Shown piece by piece: positions 33,311 through 45,100 of a stretch of DNA of 64,000 nt. The notes beneath the pieces were generated by a model. It saw only the letters and a list, made by a program, of their open reading frames with translations. It ran no database searches and was not told where the DNA came from. Source of the DNA: Cyanophora paradoxa (taxonomy: Eukaryota; Glaucocystophyceae; Cyanophorales; Cyanophoraceae); the NCBI GenBank assembly GCA_004431415.1, contig QPMI01000416.1, positions 124,001 to 188,000 on the forward strand. The letters run 5' to 3'. Position 1 is the stretch's first letter. Each line of letters begins with the position of its first letter. The position numbers and the translations under genes are program-made.

Positions 33311-35940
33311 ATGACGGGGCACGGAGGTGCGAGCCCGCGCAGGGCCGGGCGCCGCCGATCGTCGACGCTTTCCGATGGGAAACTGAACGCGCCCGAGGGC
33401 GGCGAGCCCGTGCCTCCGCTCGTAAGCGCGGACCCATCCCCGAGCTCCTCGGCCACAACCGGCAGCGGCGGCGGCTCCGGCTCCGGTCCACTGTACGGGC
33501 GCCGGCGCGGCTCGCAAGCTGCAGAGCTCGGCGCCGGACGGGAGCCCGAGCCCCCTCCCCGGCCCAAGTCGCCTAAGCAGCATCCCTCGCTCGAGCTCGG
33601 CGGTGCGCAGTCGGAGGACGAAGAGGAACCGGACGAATTGATCCGGTACGCGTACGTTTACGTAGCGACTGCACACGGCGCGATCTCGTCGTCGCTGCTT
33701 TCCGCCGCCGCCGCCGCCGCCGCCGCAATCGCTGCTTACCCGCTTCTGCTCGCAGGGCAGCCCGATCATTCCTCCAGGGGCGGAGCTCGCCGCCGCCGCC
33801 GCCGCCCATCGCGGCGAGCTCGCCCGTACCCCTCCCCCGCATCCGCCCCCGTCCCAACGGAGTCTCCGCCTCGGGATCCCAGCGCGCATCGCCCAGCAGC
33901 AGCAGCGCGAGCCTTTTGTCTTCCCGCGCCCCGTCCGAGCAGTTCGTGCGTACCCCGCACACAGGCTACTGCGCTCCGCGCCGCCCGCCGCCCGAACGGG
34001 TACGCAGAGCCACGAGCTGCACGAGATTCGCAACCGAATGGGTGCGTGCCCCCTTCTGCAGCAGCCACCCGACCCTGACTCTCCTTCTGCGGCAGCCAAC
34101 TCGAAAGCATGGGACCCAAAGGCGAGCCCTGTACCCCCCTCTCACCCGGGGCCTCTTCGCGCCCCCTGTACCCTCTCTCACGGGCTGAGCGCAGGTGCAT
34201 CACCGCATTCTGGAGCCCGGCGTACCGTTGAACGAAGGCTCACCGGAGGGGGAGTACAAGAGCTACCGGTCCGTCCCCGGCGTACCCTCCCCGCGCGCCT
34301 TGAATCGCGTACCCCCCCTCCTTCGCAGCTTCAACGTACCCGCGCACTGCCACCGCTTCGCGATCCGCCTCAGAGTACGTGTCCAACTCCCCTCCCCCCC
34401 TTCCTCTTCTCCCCCCCCTCCCGCCTCCCTCCCCCTCCCCCCCCCCCGCCCCTCCAGCGGCTACGGCGTGCTCCTTACCTTTCCTTGAGCAGGCGACCGC
34501 CGGGAAGTGTGTGGGGTACGTGTCTCATTCGCGGTGCGTCCCGTGCCCGCCGCGACGCCCGCGTCGTCCTGTACCCCCCCGCCCCCTTGACCTCCTTCAT
34601 TTCAGGGAGCACCCCACCGTCGAGCAAAACCAGTACGTCTTGGCGCCCGATCGCGAGGTGAGCGGTACCCCGGAAAAGAGCTCTCGGTCGGATTCGATGA
34701 GAGCGGCGGCGTCGGTGCGAATCAGGGCGAGGAGGTTCTCGAGTTGGACAACGAGGACCCAAAGTTCCGCACGGGGTCCATCTTCATCGGTACCCCCTTG
34801 CTGCGACCTCGATTTCTGCGTACCCCCTCCCTCATCTTTCGCTGCAGCGGTGTACGGGACGGACCGGGGCGGGGCGGATCGGTGCTCATACGAACTCTCG
34901 GCTACGCACGGCGCATTCACAGTACTGACCACCGCCGTGTCCGTACCCCGCCGTACCCCGGCCCCCATTCGACTGAACGCGTACCCAGGGAGGTAACGGG
35001 CGAGTGCCGGCCGGGAATACCGGCCTACTACCGAGTGCAGGTTCGAATCCCCGCGAAGCCCTTTGTCTACCCTCCCTTGGCCCGCCCGACCTCCCGCCCA
35101 GTGCCCGCAAGCATTTCAGTCCGTCGTATTCCAGATCGGTACGTACCCCTCCACCCTTGTTCCGCTTCTTTTCGCCCTTCCGACCGACCATACCCTTCGC
35201 AGGCCTTATCGAGCCGCCGGGCGGCGAGCCGGGTACCTCCAAGCTTCCCCCGTTCCCCTACTCCCCCCCCCCCCCCCCCCCCCCCCCCCCGGGGGGCGGT
35301 CCCTAACGGAGGGGTACCGGTAGCCCTGCGGGACGAGGAGAAGCCAAGGGCGCACGTATCCACGCGCTACAAGTTCCCCGATGCCGGTACCCCCCTTTCA
35401 GAGGGTTATTCCTTTTTTTTTATTTAAGCTCGGTCCTGACCCTCTGGTCAGTGTCTTCGGTGTGGACGGACGAATTCGTACCCGGGACCGACGAGCTCGT
35501 CCTCGCGATTGACCCGAGCGAGCCGCAGTTCCGCGCAGGCGAGCTCGAGCCCTCCTCTTTCCCCCCCCTCCCCCCCCCGCCCCCCCCCCCCCGCGCTCCA
35601 GCGCCATTTTAAATTTCGGATTGCGGCCGTACCCCCCTCCTCTGTTTTTCTGACCGAGTCGGTGGGACAGGCTGGTACTACTGCGCTGTGGAGGGGGTAC
35701 GCCCCGCCCGCTTCCGAATCGTCGCCTTCCAGCGGCCCAGTGCGTAGCTTCCTTGTTCGAATTCGGAATCGTATTAGCGAATAGAGCGCTTTGAATTCGA
35801 GCTAACAAACAAGAGGATGCGTATCCACGCCTCGTGATTTCGCCCCGCTTTCCTTGATTTCCGACTGACGCCGCCGGCTGCCGCTGCGCAGACCCCCGAA
35901 TCCGCGCCGACCCACGCGTGCTCAAGGTTCGCCTACCTCG

Positions 35941-35971
<31 letters not shown>

Positions 35972-37019
35972 TACCCCCTTTAATCCCCCCCGTGACGCAG
36001 GCCGTTACCCGCGCGGTGCGGGACGGAAACTTCGAGGGGGTGGCCCACAGCCGCTCAGGTCAGATCTGATCTGATCTGATCTGGTCTGATCTGAGCGAAT
36101 TCCCTCGCCGCAGCCGTCAAGTCGCTGCCAGCGTCTACCCCCAGCGTCCTCGCGGGACCTGGCGCACACCGCCGTCCGTTCTTGCTACACCCCCCCCCCC
36201 CCACCCCCCACCCCTGCCCCGCTTCCCCCCTCCTCCACCCCCTGATGAGCCGCCCTCGCAGCGCCTTCTCCGCCCAAACGCGACGTAGCGCCACCACCGC
36301 GCTCGATGGGCAGCATGGACACCGGTACCCCTCTGAACATCGACGGTGCGCCTCAATCAGCGCTAAGAATAGAGTAGAGAGATCTATTCTGATTGGGCGG
36401 CGTGAACCGCAGTGACCGCGCCGCACCCGCCGCCACCCCGGAGCGAGGGCATGGGAAACCTCAACGCGCCGCCGGCGCGGGGGGGCCTGATACGCTCCGG
36501 TGGGTTCGTCTACCGACCGGCGCCGCCGGCCGCGCCCCAGCCGCCGCCGCGTGCGGGCTCCAGCCCCCGCCGCACCTCCCTGCCCCACTCCCCGTCCTCC
36601 CTTCAGAGCCTCGGCTCGCCCGCCTCGTCCCGGCGGTCCTCTGTTGCAAACTCGCCCGCCCTCTCCCCCGCTCTGGGCGGCAGCTCCGGGGACGTCGCCA
36701 GCGCCCCCGTACCCCCCCTGGATTCCGACCCCGGGGCGCCGTCCCGGGCCGGGGCGGGGTCCAGCCCCCGCCACGGGAGGCCAGCCAGCCTCGGGGCGCT
36801 CCGGCAGTCGCCTTCGCAGGGGGGTACCGCCCCCGTCTGGCAGGTGCGGGGCGCCTCGACTTCAGCTTTTCGCGTACCCTCTTAGCTGAAGGGCTCTGCG
36901 CGGCTCAGGTGAGCGGCCTCATCGGGCGGCTGGAAGCCAAGGAGGCGGAGGCGGAGACGCGGCGGGAGGCGAGGGAAGCCGAGGCGGGCATGCGCCGCGT
37001 CCTCCTCGACAGCCGCTGA
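33311..37019 (+). CDS. Unknown multi-exon protein, disordered ends with conserved-looking core
   Basis: Probable start is the ATG at 33311 (MTGHGGASPRRAGRRRSSTL), opening a Ser/Pro/Gly-rich segment with an acidic end (SEDEEEPDELIR). Core exons read as ordered protein: ILEPGVPLNEGSPEGEYKSY, FNVPAHCHRFAIRLR, GKCVGYVSHSR, EHPTVEQNQYVLAPDRE, VGFDESGGVGANQGEEVLEL, CSYELSATHGAFTVLTTA, RYKFPDA and WTDEFVPGTDELVLAIDPSE. A second Pro/Ser-rich region (MGNLNAPPARGGLIRSGGFV) and a short coil (LIGRLEAKEAEAETRREARE) finish it, with the stop at 37019. GTACCCC lies on the plus strand at most junctions. I recognise no family and cannot assign a function. It may be more than one gene. Confidence 0.55.
35941..35970. 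repeat. 30-base poly-C run in an intron
   Basis: Thirty consecutive C followed directly by GTACCCC. A similar long C-run lies at about 35269-35292. Confidence 0.95.
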
Positions 37020-38129
37020 TCATGAGCGGCCTCGAGCTTTGATTACGTGTATACGCAAAGCTCGAGTTAAAATACTTTTCGCATGTATGTTGCCAGGTTG
37101 CTGGTACTAGTGCAATTGCTGTGTATCTAGTGTAATTGCGTCCGCTGGATTTCTCATAGCGCTATCACTAGTTGACTTTCGTACTATGTTTAAATTTGCC
37201 GAGTCGATTTCTGCCCGCGCCGGCCCTGTAAGGCTCTCTGCTAGTCATTTCGATTTCGATTGATCAATTAAAATATGCCATGCATATCCGTTGCCATGAC
37301 GATTCAAGACCTATAGCCGCTGAGCTATAGCTATATAGCTAGATCTAGAGTCGTGATGTCGATATCCCGTGAGTGGGTCATCCGATATAATATATACATC
37401 CCGATATCTGTTCGCTCTCTTTCAAAAAAAAACGCAAATCTGAATAAATAATCATATATAAATGAAGTACTAGTCTTAATCCGGGTCGGGATCCGATCCT
37501 GCATGGGTCCGACAGTCCGTCTTCTCCCTCTAGCTGGCCTATATATAGCTAGGCCTGTGCAGCAGCGTGGATGCGCTGGCTCGCGATCGAGCTCCGTCCC
37601 CGAATCAGCCTCTCACCGCAGCCGTCGGCCCCGGCGCGGCGCCAGCCCGCGCCGGGGCTCTCCCGCCGGCCGTGTACGCGCGCCTCGCCAGCCCCGCCGG
37701 CGCCACAGGTTCCCGAAACCTGCGGGCGGGCGGGCGGGCGGGAAGCAAAGCTCATCCGCCCGCTCGAGTACGTATATTACTGAAAGCGAAGCTCATCGAT
37801 ATCCGGATCCGTCCGCTAAATTACTCCGATCACGGCGATCCGCTATCATCGGCGGGCGGCGATCACGCGCAGGTGCACGGGTGTCCGTCAGACGAGCCAC
37901 TTATTTATTAGAAAAGAGCGGGGGAAGCGAAGCTCAGATCCGTCCGCTAGAGTACTCCGGATCCTATGCGATTGCATGCCTGCTGGGCGGTGCGCACGGT
38001 CCCGGGTCGTCTCTGTAGTAGTAATGCACGGCATGCTCCACCGCCCGCGCCGCCCGCGCCCGGCCCCGCGCGGCCGCCGGCTCCCGAGCCTGGGCGAAAG
38101 CTGAGAGAGAAGGGGGGGGAGGGAGCAGG
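37020..38129. other. Intergenic with palindromes and a three-copy repeat
   Basis: AT-richer DNA (37030-37460) with CATATGC, GATATC and TATATAGCTA palindromes. A diverged unit starting GAAGC(G/A)AAGCTCA and running into CCGCTNGAGTACTCCG occurs near 37741, 37787 and 37924. No supported exon. Confidence 0.45.
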
Positions 38130-39186
38130 AGGGGGGTACGGCGCGCGCCTCGAGGGCAGCCCGGTGCTCCTCCAGCGCTTCAAGGGCAGCCGCCAGCCTC
38201 CGCGCGCCGAGCCCCGTCCGCGAGGGGTGTACCCCGTACCTGGGGGGGGGGGGGGGGGAGATGGGGATCGAAACCCGCCGCTTGGGGTATATCTAGGGGA
38301 TGGTGGTACCGGCTTTGCAGGTCGGCCTGCAGGATCCTTCGCTGACGGAACGCCTCCTCCTTCAGGGCCGACAGGGGGTACGAAAACTGCGCGCGGGGAG
38401 TACCGTTAATCTGCGATGTCCGGGACGCCGGGGGTACGCGGCCTTGCTGGGGTAGGGGCAGACCTGTGTGCGGATGTACGCCTTGCCATCGAACGGCGTG
38501 TCTGGGCGGGGAGTACGTAAGCTATGGGGCGGGGTGGGGTGGGGGGGAGGAGGAGGGGGGAGGGGGCACATTTCAGCTTCGACTCGTCGCGTGGGGGTAC
38601 GTGAAGAAGCCAGTCGGCGCGCTGCGCGGTGGGCGGCCACGTCAAGAGCGGAAGGGGGGTAGACCCTACGAAAGAGTGCGGTCGAACCTTCTTTCCCTGC
38701 GGAGGCGGCTGCGGGTCCACGAGGGGTACAGGTTCCTCGTCGAGCTCCTCGGACTCCTCGGACGACGCTGTACCCCCGCCAACCGGCTCCTGAAGCTGCA
38801 GGGGGTTTGCACGATCAAAGGCCCCGAGGTTCTCTCGAACGGGGGAACGGACCGGGGGAGGGGTAGGGGAGATGGACGCCGGGACGGCGGAGGACGGGGC
38901 GGGGGAGGGACAGAAGAGCCCCAGGAGGGCGGGGGGTACAGCCCCTCCTCCGGTCTCCTCCTCCTCCTGCGCCGTGGCCGCGGCGGCCGCCGCCGCCGCC
39001 TGCGGAGGGGGTACGTCAATCGAGGGCCGATCATCCGATCTTCGGGACGGGAACGCCGTACCCGCCGCCGCAGCTGCTCGTCGACCTCCTCCAGTACCCG
39101 TCTCCGCTCTGCCTCCCTCGCGGCCGCCTCCTCCGCGTCCTCTTCGGCCTTCTTCCTCCTCCTCCTCTCCTCTTTGGCCTTCGCCT

Positions 39187-39220
<34 letters not shown>

Positions 39221-40367
39221 TTCAGCCGACGCCTTCTCCTCCTCCTCCTCTCTCCTGCGCCTTCGCTCCTCCTCCGCCGCCTCCGCCGCCGCCTCTTCCT
39301 CCGCCTGCTCCTGAGCCTCCCGCCTCGCTCTCTCCGCCGCCTCTTCTCGCTCCCTCCGCCTCTGCTCCGAAGCGGCCGCCGCCTCCGCCTCCGCTTCCCG
39401 CCTGAGCCTCTCCTCCCCCTCCTCCTCCTCCTCCTCCTGCGCCCGTGCGTCTTCCCGCGTGAGCCGTACCCCCCGCCCGCCCACGGCGCCCCGCGGCACG
39501 GCGTGCGCGGCGCGCGGCGCGCACCTCCCCTCCAGTCGCGTCTCCCGGCCCGGCCCCCGCCTCCTCCGCAGGCTCTTCCTCTTCCTCCTCTTCCTCGACC
39601 GTGTCGATGTCCGACGGCCTGCGCAGGCAGCCGAACTGAGTCGCGTCGGGCCCGCCTCGCGGGGCCATCCAGCCAGCCAGCCAGGCAGCCAGACAGCCAG
39701 CCAGGCAGCCAGACAGCAGATCAGCCAGCGAGGCTCGCCTGCGGATCCCGGCCACGGCGCGCAGCTCCTCCTGCGCCCTCTGGATGCCGAGCTCCGCTGC
39801 CCGCTGCGCCTGCGCGTCCGCGGCGGCGGCGGCGGGGCGGAGAACGCTCAAGCGGAGAGCGCCGAGCGGTCTGGGCGCGGTTAGACCGCCTACCTCCGCC
39901 TCCGTCTCTTCAAGCTGGCGCACCCGCTCGGCCCGCGCCTCGGCGCGCCGCCTGAGCTCCTCGTCCAGCTCCCGCTCCTCCTGCTCCAGTCGCTCCTCGT
40001 ACTCTTCCAGCGCCGCGCGCCGCCGCTCGAGACGCTCTTCCAGCCGCGCCTTCGCCTCCTCGATCAGCGCTCGCTGCGCGCCGGCCGGGCGAGGTCGAGT
40101 CGGTCAGCTCGCGGGCTCGATCGATCCCACTGGCTGCAGCTGCGGCACCTCGAGCGCCGCGGCCTCTGTCTCCACGCGCGCCTCGATCTCTTTCCGCATG
40201 GCCGCTGCCGGATCCTGTCGCGTACGCGTGCGGCGTCGGCTCGAGCAGCTCGGCGCGGCCGCCGGGCCGGAACGTGTACAGCATGCGCAACGCACTAGTA
40301 CTGGGACCTTCACCATGCCACCGACGATCTCGTACGAGCGCCCCGGAGGAATGCCTGGCGGTCGCAT
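38130..40367 (-). CDS. Long coiled-coil protein, unknown
   Basis: The first exon may start at the ATG at 40367 (MRPPGIPPGRSYEIVGGMVK), though MRKEIEARVETEAAALEV further in is an alternative. Then come near-continuous charged helix: LIEEAKARLEERLERRRAAL, YEERLEQEERELDEELRRRA, REREEAAERARREAQEQAEE, KAKEERRRRKKAEEDAEEAA. An alanine-rich run covers 39187-39225. The C-terminal exons differ: EPVGGGTASSEESEELDEEP, RADWLLHV, TPFDGKAYIRTQVCPYPSKA and EEAFRQRRILQADLQS. The pattern recalls cytoskeletal or ciliary coiled-coil proteins, but composition alone cannot assign it. A 20-base repeat (cagccagccaggcagccaga) is tandem at 39668-39713. The 3' end is uncertain. Confidence 0.55.
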
Positions 40368-40588
40368 CCACAGCCTCTCTGCACCCTGGACTCAGCTGGG
40401 AGCAAGGGCCCGGGGCGGCCCGCCTCTAGCCGTTGTGCCAGCTTGGAAGCTAGCCGGTTCAGCCGGACGAGCTAGAATCCGCACCCGCCGTGAGCAGATA
40501 GCCGACGCGCACAGCCGCCTCGCCCATTGTCTGCGAGGAGCGCCAGGCAGCACTTTGATGCTTGCCCGGCCGGGTACGCAAAAATCTG

Positions 40589-41709
40589 ATGCAGGCGGTG
40601 CTGGGCTTCGTGCGGAAGGCGGGCCGGCCGTGCGCATACGAGGAAATCGAGACGTGCGGACTCCCGGAAGATGCAGACCTCGCAGCGATCCTGCAGGGCC
40701 TGGTCAAGAGCGGCAGCCTGTGCGTCGCCGAGCTCTCGCGGCGCCTCCGAGCGCTCTCACACTGCTCTGCAGTCAAGTGGAGATCTTGGGGCCTCATCGC
40801 GGGCGCCACACACACGTCTACTGGCTGCCGCTCCCCGATTCAAAGCGCACGTCCGCGGGCGAGCTTGAGGCAGCGGCGCCACCGCCACCTGGCGAGCATC
40901 TAGAATCTAACGCGTGCGTTTCTTGCCTCCGCGCGCCATCCTGAGACGCCGCGAATCGAGTCAAGCGGCGCATGCGCATGCATATGCGCAGGCCTAGGAG
41001 CGCGGCCGCCGGTGAGCCGGAGACGCCAGCGCGGGCATTAGCGGCACCATCCAGGAAGCGCTCTTCTTCCGCATCTCCTGTCGTCACGGATGCCGCTGCA
41101 CCCGAAGTGCGCTTGCAATTCCGGGCGACCCGGCCCAGCCGTGTTCATGTTCATTTCGGCCCACACGGCGCGCAGGCGGCCGCTTCGTCTTCAGTAGCGC
41201 CGGCGGAGGTGAAGGACTCCGCGGAAGACTTGAAGAAAGAGATTGCAGACCTCGACGCGGAGATCGCGAAGTGGGAGGAGCGGTGAGCGCGAGATCTGCC
41301 TTGGATTTCAAATTCCGACCATCCTGAGAGCGCGCCGGGCTCGGCATGCGCAGGGACCGGGAAATCAACAGGCACATCGACCGCCTGCACAGGTGCGCAT
41401 TTGCGTGCGGCGAGAAGCGAGCGATGCTCGCGAGTACGTAAATTAAAGGCCGCCTCATGCTCATCGCAGGTACAACGACATCAAGGACGCGGGGCAGAAG
41501 ATGCTGGGAAGGCTCGGTGCGCCCTCCCCGGCCCGGCCCCTCGCATGCGCGCTAGACCTCCGCGGCTCCTAGGCCTCAACCTGATCTAATCTAATCGATA
41601 TCTGATTGCGAACGCGTACGCTCGCCTCGCCGCGCCGCGCGCAGCCGAGATCCACGGGACGACAACGAAGGAGATGTACAAGCAGTTCGACGTCCCGCTC
41701 GCCCTCTAG
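40589..41709 (+). CDS. Swi5-like recombination protein with N-terminal winged-helix-like part
   Basis: The C-terminal half matches Swi5/Sae3, the partner of Sfr1 that stimulates Rad51/Dmc1 strand exchange: DLKKEIADLDAEIAKWEER joined to DREINRHIDRLHR, then YNDIKDAGQKMLGRL and AEIHGTTTKEMYKQFDV, ending PLAL at 41709. The four 3' exon joins are in phase with GTGAG or GTGCG donors. The N-terminal exon (MQAVLGFVRKAGRPCAYEEI, ...AILQGLVKSGSLCVA) and the next (VEILGPHRGRHTHVYWLPLP) look like a small winged-helix domain. They splice in phase to APRSAAAGEPETPARALAAP through a GTGCG donor near 40914. If one gene, this is an extended Swi5. The Swi5 part is secure; the fusion is inferred. Confidence 0.85.
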
Positions 41710-42100
41710 CTATAGGCGGCCGCGCACGGCGGGCGGCATACGCGCGCGCGCGCGTCCCGGCCCAATACGTATACGAGTCTCCCTAGGCCTCTAGCTATAG
41801 ATCTGTATACGTATACGTACAGGAGCGCTAGCTCATAGCGAGTCTAACACTGACAGTCTATGGGCAGCAGTCAAGTCTGTGTTATCGTCGCGTTTGAACT
41901 TTGGGAAGTCTGAAGCCAGCGCTAGCTTATATAATTAAGCGCTAGCGCTTGCTGGCCCGGCACCGGCGCTGGCCGTGCACGGCCCGGGTACGCATGCACA
42001 GGTAGTGGCCCGGGACGGCCGGTTAGCCGAGCGGCCGCGGGCGCCGGCGGGCTCACGATTCCACTCGGTTGGCCTCGAGGCAACCCAAACGTTAACCAAT
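41710..42100. other. Short intergenic spacer
   Basis: Palindrome-rich (CTAGCTATAG, GTATACGTATAC). Likely promoter of the HECT gene. No exon seen. Confidence 0.4.
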
Positions 42101-45100
42101 ATGGAGGCAGAGCTCGCCGAGTGCCGTGCTGCGCTGAACAAGGCGAACGCCGTGCGCTGCCCATACGCCATGGCAGTCCGATCGCCGAGTCGGTTCTCAA
42201 CGCGTTCAATGCCTAGCTGATCCGAGACTTTGCAGAAGCTTGCGGCGGCCCGGGACGCGCAGACGACCCTTGTGCACGAGCGTGACCGAGCGGTCGAGGA
42301 GCGGGACGCGGCCTTCGGGCGAGAAGTGCAGGCAAGCGCTCTGCGCGCGCGCGCGCGCGCGCTAAGCTGAAGCCGTTCCGACCGCGCACGCCACTTTGAC
42401 AGGAGCGGACGAAAGCGTCGCAGCTCGAGACGGCGCTCTTCAACATGCAGTCAATGTTCCAGCGCGATCGAAACGAGCTCCTCGCGGCAAAGGACGACCT
42501 GCAGAATCGCATAGCGGCCGACGCGACGCGCAGACCGTTGAAGAGGTAATTTGCGCCCTGCGGCCGCGGCCGCTTAACTTCGGGCGCCCCGGCCCACGCT
42601 CAAGGCTCTCAGGCGCGCGTCGCAGCGAAGCGGGGCGAAGAGAGGGCGCTATCGCGGGACCAGCAAGTTCGCCCGCCTGCAGCTGGCGCTCGAAGTCTAG
42701 ATTCGATATCGCGATCGATCCAGATTTGATCCGTGCGTGCGTGCGCAGGTTCGGAAGCTGGAGGAGGCAGTCGCCGAGCGCCAGGTTCATGCGTACACCC
42801 TGGAAGCCCGCATTGCGGCGGCGGAGAAGCGCGCCGCCGCCGCCGAGGCCGAGGCCGCGCAGTTCAAAGCGAATTCGAAGGCGCGCCCTCTTCTTTCGAA
42901 TTCGAATTCAAGCTTTCCGCTGACGATAAGCCGCGCCTCTTTGCGCCTCACAGATCGCATCTTACTTTGAATTGGAAGAGGAAAGAAAGGAAGAGCTAGA
43001 GCGGGTTCGAATCCGCCGCGCCCCCGCCGTGCCCCGCGCCCGTGTGCCCTGATCATATGAGCCGGCGGAGCGCAGGCTCGGGAAGCGAAGGAGGAGGCGG
43101 AGGGCGAGCTCTCCTACGCTCAGTGCGCTCTATATACAGCTTAGAGCTCAGATCAAATCTGGATCAAATCTGAATCAAGCATCCGGCCCCGCAGGTCCCG
43201 ACTCCAGGAGCTCGAGCGCCGGGCCCGCATCGCGGAGCGCGCCAGCGCTGTAGCTGCGGCGCCCGTCGGCGCCCCGCGCGAGAGGCGTCCCGGCGTTCCC
43301 CCGACCGGGGGTGAGAGCGAGGGCAAGGGCAAGCCCGATGATGAGGCACAGGTCCAGGCGCGTGCCTGCGCCCGCGCCCCGCCTGCTCACCTGAAGTCTT
43401 AGTCACCTGAGCCTCCCTCCCTCCTGCAGGCCGCTTCGCTTCGCGAGGACAAAGTGCGTCGATGAGATCGAATCCTGCTGCTTCTTTAGCAGTGAATCAA
43501 AGCCGGAGTCTCTATCCGATCCAGATCAATTCTGATCAATTTGATCCGCAGGCCGCTCTGCTCCGGCTCGCTATCTCCCGCCTCGGGCGCAAGCCCAAGG
43601 CGCCGCTCCGCCTCTTTGTGCGCCGAACATATGATCTTGGTTCCTTAGATCCTACAATGAGAACATATCTTTAGAATAGATAGAGTAATTAGATCTGGAC
43701 TCTGGCTCTAGTCCTAGGCCGGCGCCTCTGCCCTTGGCCCGAGCCCTCCCCGTCCCTTGAGCTTTTCCTCAGGTCCAGCGCGGCTGCGTCTTCGAGAGCG
43801 CGCTGGCCGCCTTCTCTGATGCCCGCCCCGGCGACCGCCGCCAGTTCGCGCGGCCCTTCGAGCAGTGCGTGGCGCCGCCGTTAAAGCTGTACCCCTCCGC
43901 AGCGCTGACGCCGTACCCCGCAGCGCCCTTTCCGTTAGGTTCGAAGGGGAGGTGGGGGTGGACCAGGGGGGACCCTCCCGCGAGTTCATCCGCCTGGTAC
44001 CCTCCCTTCTCGCCCCCCCCCCCCGGTGTTCCAGAGCTAAGCGAGGGGGGTACCAGTTTTTCGAGGAGGCCCTGCGAATGGACCGGTCCCTGCCTCTCTT
44101 TGAATCGCCGCGGACGAGGCGCCCGGGGTACTCCCCGCTCCTCTGGACGAGGAAGAGGAGGGGTACGAGGAGGGCGGGGTGGAGGGGGGTACGGAGGAGA
44201 ATGGACGGCCGGCGAAGCGCGCGCGGGCGAATCCGGAGGGCGCCGTCGGCCCCTCGCGCCCCCTCGCCCTCCGCCTCGTCGGTTGCATACAGGCCCGGGG
44301 TGCGCGGGGCTCCGACCAGGGCGTGCTTCTCGCTAGCTGACTCATCCTTACCCCCCCCCCCCCCCCCCCCCCAGCCCTCGCGGCGCACATCCTGTCACCT
44401 GACGAGGCCGACCCCCTCCCGGCGCCCCTCGCGCCCCTCGTACCCCTCCTCGCCCGCCGCGAGCCCGCATCGGGGCCCGCGTCCTCCTGGTGCTTGTACC
44501 CCCCACCTATCCGCCCCTTACCCTGAGGCTCTACCCCCTCCGTCCCTCCCAGGTCGGCCTCGCGGAGCCTGGAGGCCTGGGCCCCCTTTCTCGACCCGGT
44601 ACCCCCCTCAGCCGCCCCCTGCCCTTGTTGTTCCGACGTCGTACCCCCAGGCCGTGCTGCGGTGCCTACGCGGGGCTCTGGCGGAGAGCTCGAGTCTCTC
44701 GGACCTTTGTTTGAGGTCTGTACCCCCCCACTTTCGCCCCCTTCCAATCGAATTCCCGACACGCCGTCCAATCCCAGCATGGGCCCTTTCCTGTCGGGCC
44801 ACCCCATGTACCCGGATCCGGACTCCCCCGAACTCGTGGTTTGCCGTACCCTCCCTTCTAGGTCTCCTCCCCTCTCTCAATGACCCTTTCCCCCAGCTAT
44901 CGAGCGAGAACGCGGATCGGCTCATCACTGAAGCCGCCCAGTGGCGCTGCGTGGGCCCCCGCCGCTCGGCCCTCGAAGCCGTCCGCTTTGGATTCCGCGA
45001 GGCGCGTCCGATGATTTCACGTCCCCGCTCCCCCCCCCCCCCCCTTCCGCCCCCTCCGCCCCCAACCGCTCGGGACGCCGACCCCCCGCATGAAATCAGA

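Noticed and set aside
39665-39730. CRISPR-like short regularly spaced repeat
   Set aside because: A 20-base cagccagccaggcagccaga tandem repeat with no unique spacers, in a eukaryotic gene.
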